DNA from: Variovorax paradoxus
Lineage (GTDB): Bacteria; Pseudomonadota; Gammaproteobacteria; Burkholderiales; Burkholderiaceae_C
NCBI RefSeq assembly: GCF_030815975.1
Contig: NZ_JAUSXL010000002.1
Span: forward strand, 124,001-188,000
DNA length: 64,000 nucleotides
Direction: 5' to 3'
In this document: piece after piece, positions 56,120-64,000 of the stretch
How the letters are laid out: every line of letters begins with the position of its first letter
Position numbering within the stretch: the first letter of the stretch is position 1
Program-made: the position numbers and the translations under genes
Notes under the pieces: generated by a model
Database searches by the model: none
What the model was told of the DNA's origin: nothing
What the model saw: only the letters and a program-made list of their open reading frames with translations

Positions 56120-57112
56120 ATGCAACGCCGCACACTGATTCGCACCGCCCTCGCCTCTTCGCTTGCCGCAGGCCTGCCCGCATTCGCGCAGGGCCCGGGC
56201 AACTGGCCCACGGGCAAGGCCATCACCTACCTCGTGCCCTTTCCCGCGGGCGGCACGACCGACGTGCTGGCGCGCCTGATCGGCCAGAAGCTCGGCACGG
56301 TGCTGGGCACGAGCGTGATCATCGACAACAAGGGCGGCGCCGGCGGCAGCGTGGGCTCGGAAATCGGCGCACGCGCGGCGCCCGACGGCTTCACGATGGT
56401 GGGCGGCACGATCAGCTCGCACGCCATCAACATCAGCCTGTACCCGAAACTCGGCTACGACCCGCAGAAGTCGTTTGCCCCGGTGACGCTGATCGGCACC
56501 AATCCGCTGGTGCTGGTGGTGAACCAGGCCAGCCCCTACAAGACACTGAAGGACGTGCTGGAAGCCAGCAAGACCAAGTCGGGCGGCCTCTCGTCGGCCT
56601 CCGCCGGCACGGGCACCTCGCAGCATCTGTCGCTCGAGTTGCTGGCGTTCAAGTCGGGCGTGAAGTTCACGCACATTCCGTACAAGGGCAGCGGCCCGGC
56701 CATCCAGGACGTGATCGGCGGCCAGGTCGACATGATGTTCGACACCACCGTGGTGGCGGGCCCGCACGTGCAGAGCGGCAAGCTGCGCGCGATCGCCGTG
56801 ACCTCGGCCAAGCGCCTGGCGTCGATGCCCGACGTGCCGACCGTCGCGGAATCGGGCATCGCGGGCCTGCAGGACTTCGAGGTGCTGTCGTGGCAGGCGA
56901 TCTTCGTGCCCGCGGGCACGCCGGCGCCCATCGTCGAGCGGCTGCACACCGAGATCCGCAAGATCCTTTCAACGCCCGAGATGCAGGAAAAACTCAAGGG
57001 CTTCGGCATGGAGCCCGCCGACCTGACAACTGCGAAGATCGCGGCCTTCCAGAAGGCCGAGGTCGAAAAGTGGGCGCAGGTGATCAAGGCCGCGGGCATC
57101 AAGGCGGATTGA
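56120..57112 (+). CDS. Bug-family solute-binding protein
   Basis: A 330-residue TctC/Bug protein with a Sec signal (MQRRTLIRTALASSLAAGLPAFA). IDNKGGAGGSVGSEIGARAAPDGFTMV, SASAGTGTSQHLSLELL and IPYKGSGPAIQDVIGGQVDMMFDT are the signatures. It is the third Bug protein of the aldarate region and the last gene of the plus-strand unit, 34 bp after the lactonase. AAAGGAG lies upstream of the ATG. Confidence 0.9.
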   Translation: MQRRTLIRTALASSLAAGLPAFAQGPGNWPTGKAITYLVPFPAGGTTDVLARLIGQKLGTVLGTSVIIDNKGGAGGSVGSEIGARAAPDGFTMVGGTISSHAINISLYPKLGYDPQKSFAPVTLIGTNPLVLVVNQASPYKTLKDVLEASKTKSGGLSSASAGTGTSQHLSLELLAFKSGVKFTHIPYKGSGPAIQDVIGGQVDMMFDTTVVAGPHVQSGKLRAIAVTSAKRLASMPDVPTVAESGIAGLQDFEVLSWQAIFVPAGTPAPIVERLHTEIRKILSTPEMQEKLKGFGMEPADLTTAKIAAFQKAEVEKWAQVIKAAGIKAD

Positions 57113-57121
57113 CGCCGGCTT

Positions 57122-57144
57122 GGGGCGTGCCAGAGGCGCGTCCC
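57122..57144 (+). other. Hairpin after the last Bug gene
   Basis: GGGGCGTGCC-AGA-GGCGCGTCCC folds into a 10-bp stem with G-U pairs, 9 bases after the stop codon. No T tract follows, so it is not a canonical terminator; it may shield the 3' end. Confidence 0.4.
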
Positions 57145-57184
57145 GGCTACGAGAAACGGCGCGCCGGATACAAGGGAAGCCTCC

Positions 57185-57213
57185 TACGTTCGGGCCGCCG
57201 GGCGCTTTATAGA
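57185..57213 (+). promoter_or_regulatory. Possible psd promoter
   Basis: TATAGA (57208-57213) is a good -10; the hexamer 17 bp upstream, TACGTT, is a poor -35. The leader to psd would be about 40 nt. Confidence 0.3.
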
Positions 57214-57257
57214 ATGCCCCTCCGATTCGCACTCCAGGCATTCCAGGCCTCCCACAC

Positions 57258-58109
57258 GTGTCCGACCGCTCTGCCGTACTGCCCCAATACCTGTTTCCCA
57301 AGCAGGCCCTGACGAACTTCGCCGGCTGGGTCGCGGGCAAGGAACGCGGCGCCGTCACCACGTGGATCATCCGGCGCTTCGTTGCCAAGTACGGCGTCGA
57401 CATGGGCGAGGCGCTCGAATCCGACATCAACCACTACAAGAGCTTCAACCAGTTCTTCACGCGCGCGCTCAAGCCCGGCGTGCGGCCGCTCGCGCAGGCC
57501 GACCTCCTGTGCCCGGTGGACGGCGCGATCAGCCAGTTCGGCGCCATCGAGGGCGACCAGATCTTCCAGGCCAAGGGCCACAACTACACCACCACCGCGC
57601 TGGTCGGCGGCGACGCGGTGCTGGCGGCGCGCTTCGCGCACGGCAGCTTCGCAACGCTGTACCTGAGTCCGAAGGACTACCACCGCATCCACATGCCGTG
57701 CGAGGGGCGCCTGGTGCGCATGATCCACGTGCCCGGCGACCTGTTCTCGGTCAACCCCGTCACGGCGCGCGGCGTGCCCGGCCTGTTCGCGCGCAACGAG
57801 CGCGTGGTGTGCGTCTTTGAATCGGCGCACGGGCCTTTCGTGCTGGTGCTGGTGGGAGCCACCATCGTCGGCAGCATGGCCACCGTGTGGCACGGCGTGG
57901 TCAATCCGCCGCGCGGCGGCGAGCTGCGCGAATGGCACTACGCCGATCAGCAGATCGTGCTCGGGCAGGGCGAGGAGATGGGCCGCTTCTTGCTCGGCTC
58001 CACCGTCGTCATGCTGTTCCCGGCGCCCCCGCTGGCCTTCAATCCCGACTGGTCGCCCACCCGCGCGGTCCGGTTGGGCGAAGCCATGGCCAATTTCGCC
58101 AATTTGTGA
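57258..58109 (+). CDS. psd: Phosphatidylserine decarboxylase proenzyme
   Basis: A 283-residue inner-membrane enzyme making phosphatidylethanolamine. FNQFFTRALKPGVRPL and LCPVDGAISQFG carry the Asp of the triad, and LSPKDYHRIHMPCEGRL the histidines. RFLLGSTVVMLFP holds the LGST self-cleavage site near residue 246, which generates the pyruvoyl group. Translation seems to begin at GTG (57258), giving MSDRSAVLPQYLFPKQALTNFAGW, the normal N-terminus. Confidence 0.95.
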   Translation: MSDRSAVLPQYLFPKQALTNFAGWVAGKERGAVTTWIIRRFVAKYGVDMGEALESDINHYKSFNQFFTRALKPGVRPLAQADLLCPVDGAISQFGAIEGDQIFQAKGHNYTTTALVGGDAVLAARFAHGSFATLYLSPKDYHRIHMPCEGRLVRMIHVPGDLFSVNPVTARGVPGLFARNERVVCVFESAHGPFVLVLVGATIVGSMATVWHGVVNPPRGGELREWHYADQQIVLGQGEEMGRFLLGSTVVMLFPAPPLAFNPDWSPTRAVRLGEAMANFANL

Positions 58110-58145
58110 AGCTTTGTCTCACGGCCCGCATGCAGCATGCACCCG

Positions 58146-58188
58146 TAGCTATAAAACTAGTAGCATCGTGATCCTTGCGCTATAGTCG
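58146..58188. repeat. Short AT-rich palindromic element with possible -10
   Basis: GCTATAAAACTAGTAGC has complementary ends (GCTA/TAGC) and is followed by TTGCGCTATAG. It resembles short AT-rich repeats common between genes in Comamonadaceae. TATAGT (58181-58186) could serve as the -10 for the HxlR-type gene about 100 bp downstream. Confidence 0.35.
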
Positions 58189-58285
58189 CCGGCCAACGCG
58201 CGGTCATGTAGCGAGCCAACAAGAACGCGAGGCACCGGCCCTTCCCAGGATCGATGGCCCGCCCAGCCCCGAGGAGATGATGTCG

Positions 58286-58732
58286 ATGAGTACCAAGGAA
58301 AACGCAGCCGTCAGCCAGCTGCTCGCGCTGCTCGAGGCCCGCTACGCACTTCGCGTGCTCTGGGCGCTGCGCGATGGGCACGCACAGACCTTCCGGCTGC
58401 TGCAGGACAGCGTCGGCAGCATCACCCCCAACACGCTCAACACCCGCATCAAGGAGCTGCGCGAGGCCGGCCTCGTGAGCCATGGCGGCGATGGCTACAG
58501 CCTCACGGTGAGCGGACAAGACCTTCTCAAGCGGCTCTCGGATCTGCAGGCCTTCGCGGGCAAATGGCAGCTGGGCCAGGTCAAGAAGGCGGCGGCGCCC
58601 GCCCCCCCTGCGCCTTCGTCGAATTCGCCTTCGGCGCCTCCTTCTTCCTCTTCCCCTGGCGCAGCGCCCTCTCCCGCGCCTGCTGCGTCGTCTCCGTCTT
58701 CCTCCGTCCCGCCTCTTGACACTGGCAATTGA
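58286..58732 (+). CDS. HxlR-type winged-helix regulator
   Basis: A 148-residue regulator. ENAAVSQLLALLEARYALRVLWALRDGHAQTFRLLQ and ITPNTLNTRIKELREAGLVSHGGDGYSLTVSG form the HxlR winged helix, but the usual N-terminal redox Cys is absent. The last 45 residues are a low-complexity Ala/Pro/Ser tail of probable disorder. MSTKENAAV (58286) is chosen because GAGGAG lies nine bases upstream; ATGs at 58277 and 58280 are too close to it. Targets are unknown; the FKBP gene follows by 98 bp. Confidence 0.78.
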   Translation: MSTKENAAVSQLLALLEARYALRVLWALRDGHAQTFRLLQDSVGSITPNTLNTRIKELREAGLVSHGGDGYSLTVSGQDLLKRLSDLQAFAGKWQLGQVKKAAAPAPPAPSSNSPSAPPSSSSPGAAPSPAPAASSPSSSVPPLDTGN

Positions 58733-58830
58733 GCAGGCCGGCCGGCCTCTCCCGGGGCGTCGGTAAACTCCGCGCCTTCGGTCCGTTTATCCATCCACCC
58801 TCCATTCCATTGACGCAAGGAGCGTTCAAC

Positions 58831-59181
58831 ATGCCTACCACTCCCTCCGGCCTGCAATACGAAGACACCACCGTGGGCGACGGCGCAGAAGCCAAGGCCG
58901 GCCAGCACGTGCACGTGCACTACACCGGCTGGCTCTACAACGACGGCGTGCAAGGCGCCAAGTTCGATTCGAGCCGCGACCGCAACGACCCGTTCGCGTT
59001 CTCGCTGGGCGCAGGCCAGGTCATCAAGGGCTGGGACGAAGGCGTTGCCGGCATGAAGATCGGCGGCAAGCGCACGCTGATCATTCCCGCGTCGCTGGGC
59101 TATGGCGCACGCGGCGCGGGCGGCGTGATCCCGCCCAACGCCACGCTCAAGTTCGACGTCGAACTGCTCGACGCGCACTGA
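58831..59181 (+). CDS. FKBP-type peptidyl-prolyl isomerase
   Basis: A 116-residue single-domain cytoplasmic FKBP. GLQYEDTTVGDGAEAKAGQHVHVHYTGWL, KFDSSRDRNDPFAFSLGAGQVIKGWDEGVAGMKIGGKR and IPASLGYGARGAGGVIPPNATLKFDVELL contain the full set of active-site aromatics. AAGGAG precedes the ATG. A strong terminator follows, so it is separate from the heat-shock genes. Confidence 0.94.
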   Translation: MPTTPSGLQYEDTTVGDGAEAKAGQHVHVHYTGWLYNDGVQGAKFDSSRDRNDPFAFSLGAGQVIKGWDEGVAGMKIGGKRTLIIPASLGYGARGAGGVIPPNATLKFDVELLDAH

Positions 59182-59208
59182 TCTTTCTCCAAGCCAGGCG
59201 CTGGCACG

Positions 59209-59231
59209 AAGGCCCGATTGCGGGCCTTTTT
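59209..59231 (+). terminator. Intrinsic terminator of the FKBP gene
   Basis: AAGGCCCG-ATTG-CGGGCCTT followed by TTT. It lies 27 bp after the stop codon and isolates the grpE promoter from read-through. Confidence 0.92.
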
Positions 59232-59266
59232 CATGCCTCCGCGACCCTTTTGGCCGCATTTTTTCG

Positions 59267-59294
59267 CTTGAAATGCCCCTGACCAGCCCCAAGT
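59267..59294 (+). promoter_or_regulatory. Sigma-32 promoter of grpE
   Basis: CTTGAAA (59267-59273), a 13-bp spacer and CCCCAAGT (59287-59294) match the RpoH consensus CTTGAAA / CCCCATNT at all but one position. CCAGCC-CCAAGT-GGCTGG forms a small palindrome over the -10. The leader to grpE is about 40 nt. Confidence 0.8.
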
Positions 59295-59340
59295 GGCTGG
59301 CTATCGTTTTGTTTCCCGGCCCCCACCGGTTCTCTGAAAA

Positions 59341-59916
59341 ATGTCCGACCCGCAACAATCCGCACAGAATTCGCAAATGCTGCAAGGCGAGCCAAGCCCC
59401 GAAGAACTGGAAGCCGCACAGGCTGCCAACGAAGCCGAGGCGCAGGACGCGCTCGCCGTTGCCCAGGGCGAACTTGCTGCCCTCCAGGCCAAGAATGCCG
59501 AGCTGTCCGACCAGTACCTGCGCGCCCAAGCCGACGTCCAGAACGCCCGCCGCCGCGCCGACGACGAAATCACCAAGGCGCGCAAGTTCGCCGTCGAGGC
59601 CTTTGCCGAGAGCCTGCTGCCGGTGACCGACAGCCTCGAAGCCGGCCTGGCCATCAAGGACGCCACCCCCGAGCAGATCCGCGAAGGCGCCGAAGCCACG
59701 CTGCGCCAGCTCAAAAGCGCGCTCGAACGCAACAAGGTGATCGAGGTGGCTCCAGCCCCCGGCACCAGGTTCGATCCGCACCAGCACCAGGCCATCTCGG
59801 TGGTGCCCGCTCCCGAGCAGGAGCCCAACACCGTGGTGAGCGTGCTCCAGAAGGGCTACACCATCAACGACCGCGTGCTGCGCCCGGCGCTGGTCACGGT
59901 CAGCGCGCCGAAGTAA
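59341..59916 (+). CDS. grpE: Nucleotide exchange factor GrpE
   Basis: A 191-residue dimeric co-chaperone that releases ADP from DnaK. A Glu/Gln/Ala-rich coiled coil (about residues 15-75: [32 protein letters not shown]) precedes the compact beta domain with [23 protein letters not shown] and [17 protein letters not shown]. First gene of the heat-shock cluster. Confidence 0.96.
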   Translation: MSDPQQSAQNSQMLQGEPSPEELEAAQAANEAEAQDALAVAQGELAALQAKNAELSDQYLRAQADVQNARRRADDEITKARKFAVEAFAESLLPVTDSLEAGLAIKDATPEQIREGAEATLRQLKSALERNKVIEVAPAPGTRFDPHQHQAISVVPAPEQEPNTVVSVLQKGYTINDRVLRPALVTVSAPK

Positions 59917-59969
59917 CCGGCCCCGGCTCGCTGCACACACGATTCCCACAGGAAATCCCCGCTTCATAC

Positions 59970-59997
59970 CTTGAATCGCGCCGGGTTATCCACAAGT
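59970..59997 (+). promoter_or_regulatory. Candidate second sigma-32 promoter before dnaK
   Basis: CTTGAAT, a 13-bp spacer and CCACAAGT resemble the grpE promoter with the same spacing but more mismatches in the -10. It could allow separate heat induction of dnaK in the 120-bp grpE-dnaK gap. Confidence 0.45.
59986..59994 (+). promoter_or_regulatory. Perfect DnaA box
   Basis: TTATCCACA matches the strong R1/R4 DnaA box of E. coli oriC. It overlaps the candidate dnaK -10 and is the only perfect copy noticed; no cluster typical of an origin is present. Confidence 0.5.
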
Positions 59998-60036
59998 TCA
60001 TAACAACATACTTTTCAGGCTTTCAGGAGTAAGAAC

Positions 60037-61977
<1,941 letters not shown>

Positions 61978-61995
61978 TCCTCCGTCCTTCGAACG

Positions 61996-62030
61996 AGGCT
62001 GGATCACCTGACAGGGTGCTCCAGCCTTTC
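61996..62030 (+). terminator. Hairpin between dnaK and dnaJ
   Basis: AGGCTGGA, an inner CACC stem and loop TGACAG, then GGTG and TCCAGCCT, followed by TTTC. The short T run suggests partial termination, which would lower DnaJ relative to DnaK. Confidence 0.6.
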
Positions 62031-62074
62031 TCGCTTCAAGTTACGGCTTCCCGCCTGCCCCGACCGAACCAGCC

Positions 62075-63211
62075 ATGGCCACAAAACGCGACTACTACGA
62101 AACCCTCGGCGTTCCCAAGAACGCGAGCGAGGAGGAAATCAAGAAGGCTTATCGCAAGCTTGCGATGAAGCACCACCCGGACCGCAACCACGGCGACACC
62201 ACCAAGGACGCCGAGTCCAAGTTCAAAGAGGTCAAGGAAGCCTACGAAATGCTGTCCGACGCGCAGAAGCGCGCGGCCTACGACCAGTACGGCCACGCCG
62301 GCGTCGACCCCAATATGCGCGGCGGCCCCGGCGCCGAAGGCTTCGGCGGCTTCGCGGAGGCCTTTGGCGACATCTTCGGCGACGTGTTCGGCGGCGCGCG
62401 CGGGCGCACCAGCGGCGGGCGCCAGGTGTTCCGCGGCAGCGACCTCAGCTACGCGATGGAAGTCACGCTGGAAGAAGCGGCCGAAGGCAAGGAAGCGCAG
62501 ATCCGCATTCCGAGCTGGGACGACTGCGGCACCTGCAAGGGCACCGGCGCCAAGCCCGGCACCAAGCCCATCACCTGCACCACCTGCCACGGCGCCGGCG
62601 CCGTGCAGATGCGCCAGGGCTTCTTCAGCGTGCAGCAGACCTGCCCCACCTGCCACGGCAGCGGCAAGATCATTCCCGAGCCCTGCACCGTGTGCCATGG
62701 CCAGGGCAGGATCAAGAACAACAAGACGCTCGAAGTCAAGATCCCGGCCGGCATCGACGACGGCATGCGCATCCGCAGCACCGGCAACGGCGAGCCGGGC
62801 ACCAATGGCGGGCCGCCCGGCGATCTCTACATCGAGATCCGCCTCAAGAAGCACGAGCTGTTCGAACGCGACGGCGATGACCTGCACTGCGTGGTGCCCG
62901 TCAGCATGACCACCGCGGCGCTGGGCGGCGAGATCAGCGTGCCCACGCTCAAGGGCGCCGCCGCCATCGACATTCCCGACGGCACCCAGAGCGGCAAGCA
63001 GTTCCGCCTGCGCGGCAAGGGCATCAAGGGCGTGCGTTCGAGCTACCCGGGCGATCTGTACTGCCACGTGCGCGTCGAAACCCCCGTCAAGCTCACCGAG
63101 CACCAGCGCAAGCTGCTGAAGGAACTCGACGAATCGCTCAAGAAGGGCGGCGACAAGCACAGCCCGACCGACAAGGGATGGCTCGACAAGGCCAAGGAAT
63201 TCTTCAGCTGA
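62075..63211 (+). CDS. dnaJ: Chaperone DnaJ (Hsp40)
   Basis: A 378-residue class A J-protein that stimulates DnaK. The J domain carries KHHPDRN (HPD at residues 34-36), followed by a Gly/Phe-rich linker ([20 protein letters not shown]). The zinc domain has four CxxCxGxG repeats ([32 protein letters not shown]), and two C-terminal substrate domains follow. Confidence 0.98.
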   Translation: MATKRDYYETLGVPKNASEEEIKKAYRKLAMKHHPDRNHGDTTKDAESKFKEVKEAYEMLSDAQKRAAYDQYGHAGVDPNMRGGPGAEGFGGFAEAFGDIFGDVFGGARGRTSGGRQVFRGSDLSYAMEVTLEEAAEGKEAQIRIPSWDDCGTCKGTGAKPGTKPITCTTCHGAGAVQMRQGFFSVQQTCPTCHGSGKIIPEPCTVCHGQGRIKNNKTLEVKIPAGIDDGMRIRSTGNGEPGTNGGPPGDLYIEIRLKKHELFERDGDDLHCVVPVSMTTAALGGEISVPTLKGAAAIDIPDGTQSGKQFRLRGKGIKGVRSSYPGDLYCHVRVETPVKLTEHQRKLLKELDESLKKGGDKHSPTDKGWLDKAKEFFS

Positions 63212-63941
63212 AGAAGAGGCCCCTGCATGAAGCTCGGTGCACTTCGCTGCGCCTTGCTTCGTTCCTCGCCCGGAGCCAACCGAAGGCTCGGCGCTGCCGA
63301 TTTCCCTGTCTTTTCAAGTAGTTGGAAGGCACGGCGCGACCTCGCTTCGACGCCGCCGTCCTCCGCGCACGCGAACGGTGCCTGCCGACCTCGTTCGGTG
63401 CCGTGCGCCATGACGGCCCCTCCTCGGAACTGCGCCGACCAAGTTCTGGCGCGCTTTCCCACGCCCACATGCGCGACATGCCCATCAAAAGATGGCGCGC
63501 AGATTGCTTTTATATATTTTTCGGCTGAGCAATAAACCTAAACACGACCCGGCGCGTTATTGATGGTGTAACCGTTTTGAGCTGCCGAGGGCTCATTAGG
63601 AGGTGCTTTCGCCGGAAAAGATGCAATGACTGCATAGGCCGATCGCCATAGGTATTTTCACTGGGCGGAGGGGCCGCACGAAGTTCGATTGCCGAACCCT
63701 GAAATTTAGCTGGAATTGCCAAATGCTGCGGGTTTTTCTCAGGAACTTTACTCGGCACTGTGGTTCTGATTTAACAAAGAATTTTCCGGGTGCACTCTTT
63801 GCTTTATGCTGTTTGTGTAGATGGAGATTAAGGGAGTTTCGATGGCTTGCAGCCACGGGCGGCACACCTTTAAAAAGTTGCGGCGCATTGCGGCTGCAGG
63901 CTTCGGGTCAATAAACCCGCAGACCTGATGGAGGCGTGACC
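63212..63941. other. Gene-free 730-bp stretch before prkA
   Basis: No convincing gene was found on either strand. The first 300 bp are GC-rich with a small GAGCC/GGCTC hairpin (63273-63289). From about 63500 to 63880 the sequence is clearly AT-richer than the rest of the window, with short out-of-family ORFs only. TATGCT (63805-63810) may be a -10 for prkA, with a poor -35. CGGGT-CAATAA-ACCCG (63904-63919) is a hairpin 22 bp before the prkA start. GGAGG precedes that start. Confidence 0.6.
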
Positions 63942-64000
63942 ATGGATGTGATCAGCAACTTTGCCGCCCGTTACGAGCGCACCCGCGAGGAAGTCCTCTC
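63942..64000 (+). CDS. prkA: PrkA-family serine protein kinase, N-terminal fragment
   Basis: Only 19 codons are in the window, reading MDVISNFAARYERTREEVL. This closely fits the start of PrkA (YeaG) kinases, which begin with a similar FxxRYExxREEE pattern. ATGGAGGCG gives a ribosome site nine bases before the ATG. The assignment rests on a short stretch. Confidence 0.65.
   Translation, partial: MDVISNFAARYERTREEVL

Noticed and set aside
59917..60036. Replication origin near the DnaA box
   Set aside because: Only one perfect box was noticed, without an AT-rich unwinding element or a dnaA/dnaN neighbourhood.
63204..63535. Arg/Ser-rich short frames after dnaJ
   Set aside because: No ribosome sites, no conserved motifs and amino-acid composition typical of noncoding GC-rich DNA.

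Overview
The window is GC-rich chromosomal DNA of a betaproteobacterium, most likely a Comamonadaceae member close to Variovorax. The inference rests on gene content: orphan Bug-type tripartite tricarboxylate solute-binding proteins, a long RpoD with a Lys/Ala-rich head, a grpE-dnaK-dnaJ cluster, a PHA phasin with a PhaR-type operator, and hairpin-forming intergenic repeats of the kind seen in this family. No tRNA, rRNA, CRISPR array, prophage or complete insertion sequence was seen.

Layout. 1-3.7 kb: end of a hotdog thioesterase, a histone-deacetylase-family amidohydrolase, phasin phaP, an SDR and a YihY membrane protein. 3.8-8.5 kb: dnaG and rpoD, with a strong promoter and a structured leader between them. 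8.5-11.3 kb: Bcr/CflA-type MFS exporter, HPP/CBS membrane protein, Gdx-type SMR exporter. 11.3-15.5 kb: a LysR-controlled divergent unit (HMG-CoA-lyase-like enzyme, class III CoA-transferase, Bug protein). 15.6-17.2 kb: a degenerate metallo-beta-lactamase-fold protein coupled to a DsbA-like protein. 17.2-28.2 kb: a probable aromatic-acid island (tannase/feruloyl-esterase lipoprotein, five-gene LIV-type ABC transporter, Rieske oxygenase, GntR, reductase, and a divergent MetE-like protein) with two identical 13-bp sites in the divergent promoter. 28.2-40.4 kb: a frameshifted GST, cardiolipin synthase, a CecR/YbhGFSR-type exporter with an outer-membrane factor, a ROK-like kinase whose motifs occur in circularly permuted order, and a fused osmolyte-type binding-protein/permease.

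40.5-57.1 kb holds a complete oxidative hexuronate/aldarate pathway around a FadR-type GntR regulator. Uronate dehydrogenase and an SMP-30 lactonase make aldarates. Glucarate and galactarate dehydratases make 5-keto-4-deoxyglucarate. KdgD and alpha-ketoglutarate semialdehyde dehydrogenase finish to alpha-ketoglutarate. A TRAP transporter, three Bug binding proteins and an exported beta-propeller lactonase accompany them.

57.2-64 kb: phosphatidylserine decarboxylase, an HxlR-type regulator, FKBP, grpE-dnaK-dnaJ with sigma-32-like promoters and a perfect DnaA box before dnaK, then a gene-free AT-richer stretch and the start of prkA.

The most interesting signals are the permuted ROK-like kinase (37703-38755), the placement of all three large hairpin repeats directly downstream of solute-binding-protein genes, compensatory changes between the two repeat copies at 22.4-22.6 kb, the rpoD leader, and the Rieske/MetE-like/feruloyl-esterase module.
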